DNA of 64,000 bases from Cycas panzhihuaensis (GCA_023213395.1 CM041465.1:239513741-239577740), one strand, 5' to 3'; shown: positions 11,158 through 24,560, counted from the first letter of the stretch. Notes: a model not told the origin generated them from the sequence alone. Translations and numbers: made by a program.

Positions 11158-13486
11158 ATGTGATGCTTCTCACGTCGCCTATGTGGTTTGCCTCCATTGT
11201 TAGAAGACCCTGCATATCATCCTCTTTCATCGTCAGATTCCAATTTGACAATGGAAGGATACCCTTCAGATTAGGCTTATCATGCCTTTGCTTCAGGAGC
11301 TCATGAGTTCCCCACATCCATTCTGGGATCCACCCAAGAGGGTGACAATCCTATTTACTATCCAGGTGATCAACATCACCCACTTGATGCCCACCCCTCT
11401 ACTCATGCAGTAGAGGGTCCATCTCCTCTTAAGATTCACCACCCAGTTGGTGATTCTTATGAGGAGCGCCCTAAGGGGTCTACTTCGTTCGAGGTCCCGT
11501 CTACCTCCTATGATCACATAGATACCCCTCCTACTGATGTGATTGAAGCCCTTAGTGAATGTTTTCGTGCTGCTCATCTTTAGTCACGTCCTAGATGGTT
11601 TGAAGATGTCTTGCGTGGTGGGGCATCTTCCTCATCTACACCTGTCCCACCATCTTCATCTGCATCTGCACCTCCCATGATAAGTAACCCCTTTGTGCCT
11701 ACACATTCATCCCACTCTATCCCTACACCTACCTTAGGGATGTATGTTGCACCTTCTATTCCTCATCATGGTCCCAACTCATTGGGGCCCTCTCATGGTA
11801 TGTCTTTCTCCTAGCCTGGGGTTAGCATACCTTTTCCTAGTGAAGCTAATATACCACCTCCCAACGTGGAACATGCATTTCCTAGTAGGCCTAGAGGTCC
11901 TACCAACACCCTTACTACTGGTCATGTGGGATCTGCTCCTACGTATACTTAAAACCAACCTAATGGTCCTTCTCTTTACGTACCCCAAGGTTATACTTCT
12001 CAACCTTGGGGGCACAATAAAGGGAACCATATTCTAGCTTATGGGGTGGACCTGTTACATCCATATGGTGTTACACCACCCACAGGCAGCCCATATGGAT
12101 AAAACCTAGTTCCTCACCCTTCCTTTCCACCATCCTGTGTAGCTCCTTACACTGTGCCTTTGCAAGGAAACCCAACTTCCTTTCAAAGCACCTATCCTTA
12201 AGCCCCTTTTCAATAAAGGACATTTCATCAAGGAGGGATGGGCCTACCACCCCCATCTGTTCCTTGTCCATTACCTCCTACATCATTTTTTGATCCTATG
12301 GTCCAGACGAGGGCACGTCCCTTCATAGATTATAGATCGACACCATTATTTGTTGAGGCGTTAAGAACCAATTTGCCACCTCATCCACCTGAAGTTCCTA
12401 AGTTTGATGGAACTTCATCATAAGATACATCAGAGCACGTCTGTAGTTTCTCTATGGCGTGTATTGATTACTGGGCCTATGATCACATACTAATAAAATT
12501 ATTCCCATGATCCCTACAAGGTGATGCCCTTAAATGGTTTTATCACCTGCCTGCCCATTCCATTTTCTCATTCCAACAACTTGTGGATGAGTTCATCAAC
12601 TATTTTAATGTGGCTCATCCATTCGAAAGTGGAATGAAATCCCTTCTTTCACTCAAACAAGGTCACGATAAGATGAATCATGATTTTGTGTGGTGATTTT
12701 ATGACCTCCTCCATCCCACTAAGGCTACCTTTCCTGAGGAATTAAAGATGGATCTCTTCGTTAATGCACTTCGACTCAAAGTCCATGTGGAAGTCCTTAA
12801 GATGGGGGCAACTACATGCGACTCCGCCATTACAAAGTGCTTAGCGCTTGAGGCTATTGAGATCCAGGCTGGACTCAAGAAGCCTCTGAAGCCTTCACAA
12901 TGACGTGAGGCACCACCTCAAACTAAAGAAACTAAACCACAATAATCCACTAGGTTCTCTTCCCATCCAACTAAGAAGACCCTAGATCCGCTCACTTCTG
13001 CTATACGTTCATTTGAACGTATGATGAAGGAACTTAAACTGTAAGCTCCTTCATCACCCACTTCTAACAAACAAATCCAACAAGCTACTCAAGCTACTCT
13101 CCCTAGGGGTGGTAACACTCAGTCCTCTCAAGCAAGGAAGCCAGATTCCTTACTTAAGAAGAAGTGGTGTTCCATTCATGGGGAGTGTTTCTATGACAAC
13201 TCGCGTTGTAGGGCTCAACATCATAGGGATACCCCACATCATGACTCATCTTCTAAATGGGCCTTAAGGCCTAACCTTGACCAACCGGTCCACAATAATC
13301 CGTTCCCCAAGAATGGGGAACGCGATCATAATGCTCAGCCCAAAAACAACCAGAATTGGGGAAGATCCTTGAATTTTCGTCCTTCCTGCGATAAGGGGAA
13401 GGGCGCTCGGGATTCATCTTCTTCCTCGCATTCCCCTGACTGATGTACTCCTTCACCTTCATGGTCCCAGAATAAGGGAAAGAATG
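11158..13486 (+). pseudogene. gag of element B, 5' part of gag-pol
   Basis: Starts at ATG 11158 by alignment with the gag start in C; codon 2 is TGA, as in A and D. The N-terminal part carries the QEGDNP- and ECFRAAHL-like blocks in shifted frames, then a Pro/Ser-rich stretch (11611-11814). The gag core spans about 12230-12960 with FDGTSS, MACIDYWAYDHILIKLF, LQGDALKWFYHL, VDEFINYFNV and LALEAIEIQAGLKKPLKPS. A zinc-knuckle-like CSIHGECFYDNSRC block follows near 13170-13210. Stops come mainly from CGA and CAA codons. The reading frame is cut at 13486 by insertion of C and resumes at 29743. Confidence 0.9.
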
Positions 13487-16028
13487 TGGACGCGCTGCTA
13501 CGGGATAACTACCTAACTGATAGGCGTGGGAGGAGTAAGTGATGAAATGATAGAAAGTGGAACCTACAAGGCGGGTAACTACCACGCAGAGCGCCCCGTG
13601 CGCCGGAGCGCGAGTTCGGGATCTGCAATGGAGTATGGCTACTATTGGGTGACCCTTCACCACCTTGAGCAAGGGGTGAAGGTACGTAGGACGAACCTGA
13701 GTTGGCCCGGGAGTAGGACCCTCCCACCCTTGGGTGGCCAGAAGGGAGAGAGAGAAGGAACCTAATAGAGATAGGCCAAGAGCAAACCTATGCAACCTAA
13801 CCGGTATACGAGCGATGCGGGAAGCAAGGCGCCGTAAGTGCTAAGGAGAAGGAAGGAAAGGTAAGGACAAAGAAAACTCTTACAATCTTTCCTACGGATA
13901 ATAAAGGATGCATGCAACAAGGCAAATAAATCGCAAACAAATACAAAAGTAATTTCCCCTTTTAATCTTTCAATGTTCTAATTACTAAGAAAAGAATAAA
14001 AGGAAGAACAGGGTAGCGAAGAGGAAGGAAGGCACCGGGTCAAGGCGGCGAGATGACGTAGCCTCCACGAGGAGCACCTAACCACTCCGCAACGCATCGG
14101 ACAAGTGGATGTAGCGGCGGCGAAAGGGGCTTCCTTACCTTCCCGAAAGTAAATGCGATACCAAAGGAAGGAAAGGAACGCTAACTAGTAAATGAGATAG
14201 CATAAAACATGATACATGCAAGGAGCACTTACCTGAGAGAGGCCAACGGCAACGTTCTCCAAGGCCTCTGCACTGCAAGCAACAAGGGTCTCCCTCTTCC
14301 CGAAGGAAGAAGACTAACATGCAACACAAAGATCTAACAATAAATGTCTAGCAACATAAACAAGAGTCTAAATATACATGCGTTAGTGTTAGTCCAATAA
14401 GGAAAATACCAAAGGAAAGTGATCCAAATGAAAGGAAACAACAAGGCAAGCCTCAGAGTGGCCTACTTCCCGTAAACGGTGCCCCAACCTCCCCCCAGGA
14501 GCCACAAGGCAGCGAGGAGAAAGTCAAGAACCAAGGCTAGAAAATGGCTGGAAAAGGGGGCAAGAGAGACCCAAAGATATCCACAGGGAACCAGGATGCT
14601 ACGGGGAGCAAACCGGGTGATCGGGGAGCAAGGGTGAAGCAAGAACCCGTGGTTGGGGCCTATGGATGGCGCCCAAACCTGAACAAAGGGTCCCAAATCA
14701 GCGCTGCAACTTGTGACAGCACTGGTTTGGGCAACCAAAGGGAGCCTTCAAACCCTTGTTTACAAGCTAAGAGTAGCACGGGGCGAGAGGGAGGCTTTGG
14801 AGGGCTTTGAGCCGCTTAGGGAGCATGGAAGGTGGTACGGAATCCACCCAGCTCCTCTGCAAAACCTATTCAACCCCTCAACGCCACGCTTGACAAAGAA
14901 CGCAGTAAGAAGCATAGGGAGAGTGGTACAGCAGTCCTCAAAAGGGAGGAAAACTAACTCTCAAGAAACAAGTGGGAACAAATAAGCTGAAGCATAAATA
15001 TCACGAAAAGACAAATACAAAATGAAGAGTACCTGGGAAGGGGAGGCAAGGGATTTGCCTCAGCCAAAGGACAGCGAAGAAGGGCTGGAAAAATAGCCTA
15101 GATCTGGAGTGGAGCAGGCTAGGGACCCTGCTACGGAGAGGGGACGGGAAAACACCTGCAAACGGGGAACTCGTGGACTGCCTGGGTAGAAATCAGCTGG
15201 GAACCGCTTCAAAGGAGGCCTCCAAGGCTTGAGGGTCAGAGAATGTCTCAGCCAAGCCAAAGGAGAGTTGGGTCAGATGAAGAGTGCGGATCCATTGCAA
15301 AGCAGAAATGAGAGAAGAGCAGGGCAGGAGAGTGTTTTTCTTGAGAGCAACTCCAAAAGTGAGCAAAAAGATATCTCAAAAATGAGTCAAAAATGGTTTA
15401 AGTACTCAAGCAAAACCCTAAAGCGAGCAATTAGGGCGTGGCTGGAAGAGAAATAAAGCGCGAGCCACGTGGCGCTTCGCACAATGCGAAATTGCCACGG
15501 GATTTTAAAAAATCGAGATACATCACGAATATTCGCAGATCGAATATTCCGGCATCGCGAAAAATCAAGACGCACCTAGGGATGAAAATGGGACCCACCA
15601 ACCACCCAGTTAAAGCGCATTATCGAAAAAGACTGACATAACGCTAAAACACCCACCCGGGAGCAAACAAGCTGACAAAACGGGTGCAAAGGAGCAAAAA
15701 TAGGGCTCGAGTGGGGTGGCAAGTTGACCAAGCGATGATGAGTCATCACACGGGCGGAGGTGGCGCAAACCTAGTGGGTCCTGGAGCGAGGAGGGCAGAT
15801 GCAGGAAGTAATACGGTCACTAGGGTGCCACACTTGCTGGGAGTGTGCCCCTGCTATAATCGTCATAGGCTAGCATAGGTGTGGACGACTATAAGGCCGC
15901 CCACAAAGTCATACACATGCAGATACGCAAGCAAACATCCAGTAAAAGAAAGCAATGATAATGCGAGAGACATACCTGCACTTACCTAAGTCGGTGATTC
16001 CGTATCCATTCCCGGAAGTCGGGAAACA
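13487..16028 (-). repeat. 3' LTR of element C
   Basis: 2542 bp, TGTTTCCCGACTTCC at 16028 leftwards to GCGTCCA at 13487. It contains the G-box CACGTGGC at 15466-15473. It matches 27168-29737 closely; differences are mostly short indels in CG-rich runs. Confidence 0.95.
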
Positions 16029-16041
16029 CTGCCCCCTTGGC
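16029..16041 (-). other. Polypurine tract of element C
   Basis: On the minus strand CCAAGGGGGCAG lies directly before the 3' LTR, the place and base composition expected for the plus-strand primer. B and D carry the same tract. Confidence 0.8.
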
Positions 16042-16406
16042 AGCAGAGCCTCGCCGCTCGGAAGCCTGATGCGATGGGGAATGCTGGCAACACAACTGTC
16101 AGTAGCACATGTGTATAGATATATCAATCAAGATCGTAACAGTTGGCAAGGGCACCAGCGAGTGTCGTGGCAGGACGCGTGGATACGAAAGCGGCGGTGG
16201 AGACAACATAGGGGCTGCCTATGGGCCACTTGGGAACCGACTGGAAGAATGAGATAGGTAAGGGGGCTGCCCCCACCACAAAGGATGCAAAGGAACATGC
16301 ATAGCTAAATAAAGAACAAATAGTGGGTACCATAGTTTTACCTCATTAGTAACCTGGGCCGGAGGTGCGAACGGATCGCAGGTGGTGACAGACGACCGGG
16401 CTTGGG

Positions 16407-16824
16407 CGACGGAAGGCCAGCAAACCTCGTGGACTTAAGAAGAAGGGAGAGGCGGCGCTCAAGGATGAGGCGAACGAGGCTATCTGCCTCAGTGGTAAGG
16501 GCCCGAGGGATATGCTGGATATCAACAAGAAAAGCGGGCCAGAGGGATCCGGCAGAAGCAAGAGAACTCGAGTGAGCGCATCGCACTGTAAACCCGGGTG
16601 AGATGGGACACCACAACTTGAGAGTCGCAGCAAAACAATGGGTCCGTGATGGAAACAGAGAGCATTAGTGAGGGCTTCAATGTACCAGATACTCATTGTT
16701 GGTAGCCTCGGGAGGAAGATCCCAGAGCGAGGAGATCATGTCCAAGGGTCATGAGGATCCATGCAAGGGCGTAAGGTCCATGATTACCGTGGCTTCCACC
16801 GCTTGCAGAAGATGTAGCGTACAT
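16407..16824 (-). pseudogene. Archaeal-type RNase H (aRNH) of element C, broken
   Basis: By position and sequence this matches the aRNH of D (41777-42199) and B. Recognisable pieces include PPEATNN, ALTNALCFHHG, CDSQVVVSHLTRVY and LRQIASFASS. The first catalytic block, DGGS in D, is scrambled near 16800, where a base is gained next to the expected GAC codon, and the ATNNEAEY block has lost bases near 16700. Frames shift at least three times, so no active enzyme is expected unless these are assembly errors. Confidence 0.75.
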
Positions 16825-17318
16825 CTACGACACAAAATCCAAGCAATCGATGGGTGATGAAAGCAACGCACAACAAGTCCGGTAAAAGGCCGTGAAGGGT
16901 AGGAGGACCTAGCAATGAGGTAACCTGGCGAGAGCAACGATCCGATCACGTGGAGAGCTATCGGAAGGAAAAACCCTCGAGTGCCAAAAGGTCACCTTTA
17001 GAAAGCGAAACATGCCCCGAGTGGGGGGCATTCCTTTGGGGACTCCAAGAGCAAGAAAGGATCATGGAAATGAGTCCAGACGGCGAACGAGCCAAACGAG
17101 TATAAACTGGGCAGAACGGAGTAGCGCAAAACGATGCGTAAGGGCCCGCAAAACGCTGGCGATGATGCACCATAAATGCCCTTGCAGGAGGGAAAAAAGG
17201 GCATCAACATAGCGTGATTGATGACAGGGCCAGAAGGCAAAGGTAATCGGGGCAACGAGACGGTCTCAACGACTGACGCGAGACCAAAAATAGAGGAAGT
17301 GCCCGTTGGGGGCCCCGC

Positions 17319-17328
17319 CTATATAAGG
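17319..17328 (+). promoter_or_regulatory. TATA box of the antisense PMD gene in C
   Basis: GGGGGCCCCGC directly precedes CTATATAAGG. D has GAGCCCTCGC then CTATATAAGG at 42725, and X has GGGCCCC then CTATATATAAG on its minus strand (61408-61418). It drives transcription opposite to element C, about 160 bp before the predicted ATG. The aRNH starts about 500 bp away in the other direction. Confidence 0.7.
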
Positions 17329-17483
17329 AAATCGACGGGAAAATGGATTCATTTTCACCGGCTCTCGTACGAAACCAGAGCCATTTCCTTACGCAGCGGA
17401 GCGCCGCCCAGCTTTGGAGGCACGCAGAGGAGACTGCATCACGACCGGAGAGTGGAGAGAGCCAGCACGACCGACTGCACGAT

Positions 17484-19720
17484 ATGGCAAGAAATGCACT
17501 GCATCCAGTGAGTGGATATCACTAAACCTGACCCAAATCGAAGTTCAAAGTTTGTTGCTTTTTGTAGTTTTTTAAGGTAATTTTGCATAGTCTAAGTGCC
17601 CCTTATGGGCAACGGAAGGCTTCCCGGGATCCGAATCGGACCCAGAAAGAGGCGGGGACCTGGGCATTAGGGAGCTCGTCCTGCAACCCACGGTCCACCG
17701 TAAGAAATTTTTGGTTTTTAGGCGTAAACCCCTTTAGGGGGTCACCGTCATGCAGAATGATCGCGGTGCCGCGATCATTGCCGCAGGCCCCGAATCGCCA
17801 TGGACCCGTGTTAAACTTAGCTGCACTGCTAAGTTTGGTGCAGACGAAGGCGTAAAAATAGACATGAGGGCTAAAAGAGCCCCAAATCTCAAAAGTAGAG
17901 ATTTGAGAGAGAGAGAGGTAATAATAAATGACATGAGACCGACTTGAGGTGTTTTTGGTGTGAATAGTCCTCGCCAGAGATAACCGCGAGAACGTTGGTA
18001 TGGCTATGCTGAGTTACATGGAGATGATGCCTCGTGGAGGATAGGGACATGCCGAGAGGTGTGGCCTCATAAGGCCCTCAAGACACCTCAAGACACGCCG
18101 ACTGTGAGGTCTTGGTGGATATAGTATCCCATTAGGACCGGAGGAGGCATGTGTTCCACCTACCATGTGGGGATGTGATGGTCACGCCGAGGGATATCCT
18201 ACAAGATACCGGGAGTTCCCGGGCTGGGAGGCCGGTGAGACTCAGACGCCAGCAGACCGAGGCAACAAGACAGGAGGCAGCCTGCTCTTCACTGTGAGCC
18301 GGCAGTGGATCGGAGGGAGCACCCTCCGCATGCCTCTACTATCCGGGATTCCTCGAGTGAGGAAGATGATCATATCGGCATTCTGCTCCGCATTTCCCGT
18401 AAATGTAACTATAGAGAGATTCCGTGAGGATGGATGGATGGATGCGCCGCTGCCGGGCGAGAGGATGGATCGGGCACTCGATAGCGGTGAACCTAGTCGC
18501 ATACCGACACCATCGACGCCTAGCAGGGAGGACTATCATACAAAGACAATCTGCTAAAGGTTGGTATTTTGATCACTTCGCAGCAGCTGGCACCACGGGG
18601 ACCTCACCCCATCACTGCATCAGCCCCGATGGTCCACAGATGGCGCACTGACCGAGGGGACAGAGGATGAGCCCACGCCGCATCGGTGGAGGTGACATCA
18701 CTAGACCTCCTCACCCTCCCAGACTACATAGTTGAGCCATACAGACTGTGAGGTGGGATAGTGACGATGAGGCAAGTGAGCAGGAGTGTCCATGGAGATG
18801 ACAAAGCAGTGATGATGGAGATAGTGAAGATAGTGGGGCCGGCCCGCCACGACCTGCAGGGGAGGCAGTCCTCAGTGACAACAGATGTGCAGAGGGTCCA
18901 TCCGGCCGCCGGAGGAGAGGCAGCCCATCAGAGCACAGGTGAGGTTAGAGGACCCGTGACTAGGGCTCGCAGCTTGCATCGCGATGGGATCTGCAGGGAT
19001 GAGAGCCGGGCCACCCCATGAGGAGAGGGACCCAGTGCAGGAGGTGCCCAAGACGAGGCACTGCAATGGCGTGAGAGCCAGAGGAGAGGATGCCATGACC
19101 GAGGATCAAAGCGGCCACGCAGTGAGAGCCAACCTTTTCCAACGTCATTTAGCATCCAGATAGAAGTTTGGTTTGGTTTGATCATGGTATATAGATTGAC
19201 ACATGGCGTGTTGCAAGGTGTACAGCAGAGATCAGGAGACTGATAGAGGCTGTGGCGAGGGAGATATTCCCTCAGGCGTATGCAGAGGGGCAACCGCCCA
19301 TCCAGGGAGGCGATGAGCCTAGAGCAGCGGGAGCCCACAGAGAGGCGTTCGCCCCGATGGTGAGGGCGAGGGACATATGGGCTGCAGAGTCCCAAGAGCA
19401 TGCCACATCCCAGGGACGACTGCAGCAGGAGAGGGATGACACGAGACGCGAGAGGGATGACGCCATGAGAGAGACGAGTCAGGACTGCACAGCTCTAGAG
19501 GCACAGGTACAGCAGAGATAGCGAGAGCAGACCCACCGATAATCACAGGCGCCTCGTGATGACAGAGGAGGTACTCTGGGGAAAGCGGGATCGTATCTAG
19601 GCCAGATACAATCAGCTAGTAGCACAGATGGTCTCGAGGTCGAGTCAGAGTAGGACGCGGACCCACACGGCAGCGACGACCCCGAGACGACCTAGGAATG
19701 AGGAGAGCGAGGCAGGCAGC
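17484..19720 (+). pseudogene. Antisense plant-mobile-domain (PMD) gene of element C
   Basis: Lies on the strand opposite to gag-pol. Predicted exon 1 starts at ATG 17484 (MAR...HP), followed by a GTGAGT donor at 17508; D has the same short MAR...P exon. The PMD block follows with HVFHLPCGDVMVTPRDI from 18148, matching the family signature HTFHLPxGExTxTLxDV. IPRVRKMI (18350-18370) and WYFDHF (18561-18578) follow in shifted frames. A second intron (19122-19217, GTGAGA...AAG) precedes a coiled-coil exon with RARDIWAAESQEH and ERDDTRRERDDAMRE (19360-19480). PMD proteins occur as cellular silencing-related factors and as transposon-borne copies; the role here is unknown. The frame is broken by small indels. 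Confidence 0.72.
17727..17838. repeat. Three palindromes in the antisense-gene intron of C
   Basis: ACCCC-TTTA-GGGGT (about 17727-17741), a perfect 11-bp-arm palindrome AATGATCGCGG-TG-CCGCGATCATT (17756-17779), and AAACTTAGC...GCTAAGTTT (17813-17836). D has all three at matching places with partly compensated base changes. Confidence 0.75.
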
Positions 19721-20471
19721 TCGTGGAGGCCTGTGAGGAGCCCTTGAGGCATGTGGTCCCTGTGAGAGGGATCATAGAGACCGGGAGATGGCACCCTGTG
19801 AGCTGGCCACCGCAGAGGACATGTATATGCAGATTGATAGGGAAAGCACGGCCTGTGGGGTCATATATAGGACCATATGATTGTACCGCAAGGACGCCTA
19901 TTTCCTGTGATGTATGATGATATAATTTTTGGTATGTATATATATATGCATGGGGTGATTGGAACCCCATTTGGATATGAGATGCTGTGCATGATGTATC
20001 ATATGTGGATGATATGTATATTTATTTTTGTGTATTATGAATGTTATGTTGCAGATGTTTTATGTTGTGTATATTTTGTTATATGACGTACACGTTTCCT
20101 CCCATGTACGACCACACACCTAACAGGGACACACACACACGCCGTGAGCGGGACGACATAGAAGTGCGAGGTTAGGGAGCAGGACGGAGTACATGTCTAC
20201 AGGAGAGCATAACGGGATATGCGAAGGAAACGATGGGCAAAAAGGGGGGCCATGATGCCCCCAACTGTCTTCCTGATTGGGGGATGCCCAAGCAAGACGA
20301 CACGAGGGTTCCCGAGAGGATATGGGAACGTGGGTTCCGCGGAAGGAACCACAAAGAAGAAGAAAGAGTCCATCTTAAGTTGCCACTCCACCCGTGGTTG
20401 GGAAGAATGAGGACAACCTAAGGTGGTTGTTTAGGCTCATTTCGGAGCAAGGCGAAGGGATCGTCGAGGGA
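19721..20471. other. Spacer between antisense gene 3' end and pol of C
   Basis: About 750 bp that aligns with 45320-45936 in D. AT-rich around 19915-20090, with no coding pattern that I can support. A polyadenylation region for one or both converging transcripts could lie here, but no signal is clear. Confidence 0.5.
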
Positions 20472-23400
20472 TCATGCGTAGAACTTCTTAAGGAACATCC
20501 CATTAACGGCTTTCTCAAATTCGAGCCCTTCCAGGGTGGCTATCCTGTAAGCACCATTATCGAGGTATTTGATAATGACAAAGAGGCCAACCCATCGGGG
20601 TTTGAATTTGGTCAAACGGTCATGGAGATATTCGAGCTTGAGGACGTAGTCCCTGTGAAACAAAGGGCGTGCACGGCGCTTACTATGAGCCCTTTGTGAG
20701 CGGGCTTTGATGCTAGGTTAGCTCGATAAGCGGCTAAACGCCTCATCCAAAGCTTCGAGGTCGAGCAAAGGGCTCGCCGGATCGACTCTTCGTCGATGAA
20801 ACCTCGAAGGGAAACTCGCAAAGATGGGATCTCCACCTCCAATGGGAGCACCGCCTCACATCAGAGACCGTGGAGAACGGGTCATTCCTGCAAGCGTAAT
20901 CTGGACAGAGGTACGATAAGCCCACAAGGCAGAGGGCAGCTGAAGGTACCAATCCCTCTAGGATTGAGCAATGGTTTTCTTGAGGATGCTAACAAGAGTC
21001 TTATTAAAAGACTCCACCTGGCCATTTGCCTGAGGGTAATAAGGGGAAGAAGTCTTATGAGAGATTTTGAACTTCTCACAAAGCTCATCCACCTCCTTAT
21101 TACAAAAGGGAGTTCCATTGTCGGTGATTAGGACATCCGGAATTCCGAAACGGCAAATGATGTGCTAGTAAATGAACGTAGCAATTATTTTACCGCGGGT
21201 AGTGATCAAGGGGATGGCCTCTGCCCATTTGGTGAAATACTCCGTGGTAGTCAAGATGAACTTGTGTCATGACGAAGGTGGGGAGATAGCTCCAATGAGG
21301 TCTAGTCCCCACTGAGCGAAAGGCCACGGTGAAACAATAGGATGCAAGGCCTCGGAAGGCACATGGGAAATGTTGGCGTGCTCTTGACATCGCCAACATT
21401 TCTGAGCAAAAGCATGAGCGTCTCTAAAAAGAGACGGCCAAAAATAGCCCATACGAAGGATCCTCTGAGCCATGGATCGCCCCAAAGTGACCTCCACAAA
21501 TGCCGTGATGGCATTCGCCAGCACTTGGCTTCGCCACCAGTGACGCAATGGAGGAGGACCCCATCAAGGACCTCTTATACAACATCTCGTCCATGAGGAG
21601 GTACCGCTGGAAGTCCGGACACGAGATTTGACTTTGTTACTAGCGTCGGGCAAGACGCCGCTGCGTGAGATACCGCACTATGTCACCGCATCACTCATTG
21701 TCGATGAGCGGATGGGGAGGAGCTCCTCGAATCGTCAAGATGGACTCATCGTGAGAGAGTCATCAACCGGAGTATCAAAGGAGTTAGGGATAGGGGCCCG
21801 CAAGTTGCTCACCCACTATCATGCCCTTCTTTGATTTTCTTAACGATAGGGAGATCAAATTCCGGAGTAGGATGTACCCAACGACCCCTACCCATCAACC
21901 GAACGAGTAAGTAAGTATCTCAAGGACCTGATTGAACGATCACCTAGTGTTGCCGAGCAAGTAGTGCCTAAACTTCTTGGTGGCATGGACTAAGGAGAGG
22001 CATTCCTTCTCGGCAGGGGAATAGTTAAGCTCAGCAGCCACGAGAGTGCGACTGATGAAATATATAGCTCTCTCAGTTCCTGAGTCGTCCTCCTGAGCGA
22101 GCATAGCGCCCAAGGACTCGTCAGTCGCTGAGGTATACAGGATGAAGGGCCTATCGAACCGGGGAGGCACCAACGTAGGAGCGGAAGCCAAGGCTTCCTT
22201 GAGTCCTTCGAAGGCCTTTTGGGTCTTGTCAGACCAGGTAAAAGGAGCTCCCTTCTTCAACAGGTTTGTGAGGGGTCTAGCGCTCATAGCGAAGTCGGCT
22301 AAGAAGCGCCTGAGGAAACCGAGCCTGCCTAGAAACGACTTAATCTGCCATTGAGTTCTAGGTGGTGGCATGTTGAGGATCGCCCTGACTTTGTCAGGGT
22401 CGATCCGATTCCGCTGATACGAGGAATCCAAGGAGTTTGCTCGAGGTAACGGCAAACACACATTTAAGCGGATTAAGGCTGATGTGATACTCGCGGCATC
22501 GTGAGAAGATGGCACGCAAGTCGGAGGGATGATGGGCTCTCATACGGGAAAGACCCATCATATCATCCATAAAGACCTCCAACGTGTCATTGATGAGGTC
22601 ATGGAAGATGAAATGCATGGCTCTTTGGTAAGTAGCACCTGCATTTTTAAGGCCAAAGGGCATCGCCTTGTAGGCGAAGGTACCCCCAGGAGTAGTGAAG
22701 GCCGTCTTATGGCGGTCTTCAGAGAAATCAATTTGGTTGTAACCGAGAAGTCATCCATTAGGGACATCACTGAATCAAGCGGTGCGATCAATGATCCGAT
22801 CTAGGAAGGGTAAGGAAATTGTCCTTAGGACAAGCGTTGTTGATGTCGAAAGTCGACACATATGGATTGCCGTTCTTTTTAGCAACAGGAACAATGTTGG
22901 AGACCCACTTGGGGTAGTCAATAGAGGTAATGAGTCCAGCGTCCAAAAGCTTTTCTACCTCCATCTTGACGGCAGCAGAAAGCTTCGGGTGAAGGGGACG
23001 CTCGCGCATGTATGCGCCTGTGAAGGGTGGTGAGGTTATGAGTGACAATCGAGGGGTCGATTCCCTTCATGTCAGCATAATCCCATGCGAAAATATCTCG
23101 AAACTCCTGGAACAGAAGGGAGTATTCCCTTACCTCATCAGGAGAACATTCCAACCCAACCTTAATGACCTTGCCCGGGGCCAAGACTACGTCCTGGGTT
23201 GCCCCCATGCACATGGCGTTGTCCTCCTCAAAGTGGAGAGGGGCAAGATCAATGGGAGGAGGAGGAATAGGAGACAGGATCGGATCGGCAAGCGTGGATC
23301 CGACCGCGAGGATCTTCTGGTGACCGAGCCGGTGACCGTAAGGCGTGTTAGGCGCAAGGCCTGCTAGATGCTCAAGCAGGGCTTCATCATCCTCGAAATA

Positions 23401-24560
23401 ATCCACCCCATGGATGACCTTACTTCGAGTAGGAGACGCACCAGAGGGAGTGAGAGCAACGGGACCGTGATGACCATCCGGTTGCTGCCTTCCTCACCAA
23501 ATCAAGGAAAAGCGTAAAGGTGACCCTAAGGAGCAAAAGGCAAATCCTCAAAACTATTACCTACGGGGTAACGAAAAGGAGAAATGCCGACAAAGCGGTC
23601 AACACGAGCGATGATGTGCGACACGCACGAAGGGCTAGCCTCACTAATCTAGAGAGGTTCTAGACGGGATCTAGAACAGTAGGTGTGCAACCTATTGGCG
23701 CGGAGGAAAGAGACGGGGTGAGGACAATCCTCGTCTTCGTCGAGTGACTCATCATCGCTGAATGAAGCGAGGTACCCGTAACTCCCAACGCCAATAGGGG
23801 TGAACCGCGTGAGACTAGGAGGAGAAGACGCGGGGCCTTCTTTGGACGGGTTAGGTATCCCAATAGAGCAAGTCGAGGCATGAGTGGATGAACCTGGGTT
23901 TGCTGAACTGGTAGAGCGACTTTGTTTAGTAAAAGGGCGTTCGCGGGGGATCACTCTCATTCGTCCATCATGGACGAATTTAAGTTGTCCCCAAAGGGTC
24001 GAGCACACGGCTCCCATTTGATCGAGCCATGGATGACCTAGAAGGAGGTTGTAATCCACATCAAAGCAAGGACTACAACGCCTAAGAAGAACGGCCTTAC
24101 CTCAAGGGTAAGTGGAATCACGATGCATCCTGTAGGGGTCTTCTCGCTACCGTCATACCCTTGGCATCGCCAGGGAACGGGTTCCAAGGCGGAAATACCA
24201 AGCTCTTGCATGACACGCAAGGGCATGAGATTGACCAAGAACCGTTGTCGACAACACTTCAAGAGTACAACAAAGCGATCGATGGTAATGGTGAATGGGA
24301 AGTTCCACCGACGCCCTTTCACCTAGGGGAAGATCCTTAGGATCAAAGGAAATAGTGGGTCCACAACCTTGGGCGACACCCAAAGCATGGACAGGTACAT
24401 CACTTGATCCTAAAGCTCTGTGAGGAGGGTCCGCCGCCGACAACTCCTCGAACGTCCATCAAGGACATTCCCGCAATGACTGTATGGAGCTCGCCCACGA
24501 CAGAGAAAGGCTTACCCTTCCCAAAGAGGTTGCAAGTGCCCTTTGGAAGTCATAACGACC
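20472..24560 (-). pseudogene. pol of element C (PR, RT, RNase H, integrase)
   Basis: In element order: protease with VVDNGS near 24246 and DYNLLLGHPWLDQMG (24059 leftwards); a linker with DYFEDDEALLEHLAG (from 23406); RT with NIVPVAKKNG, FDINNACPKDNF, MPFGLKNAGATYQRAM (22663) and the catalytic FMDD at 22562-22573; RNase H with FDRPFILYTSATDESLGAML and YFISRTLVAAELNYS (22230-22030); integrase zinc finger ending CWRCQEH (near 21370); core with TTTEYFTKW (near 21235), TDNGTPF (near 21120) and a conserved E in QVESF; and a C-terminal module with KFKPRWVGLF and NGAYRIATLEGLEF. The stop is at 20472-20474. Several frameshifts, many in CG-rich runs, break the frame. Confidence 0.9.

Noticed and set aside
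13271-13795. 174-codon minus-strand ORF
   Set aside because: It crosses the junction between gag of B and the LTR of C, so it did not exist before the insertion; its LTR half recurs at 27180-27611 only because LTRs repeat.
17583-17947. Plus-strand ORFs in C as exons of the antisense gene
   Set aside because: They lie within the predicted first intron, are not conserved in D, and cross the palindromes.
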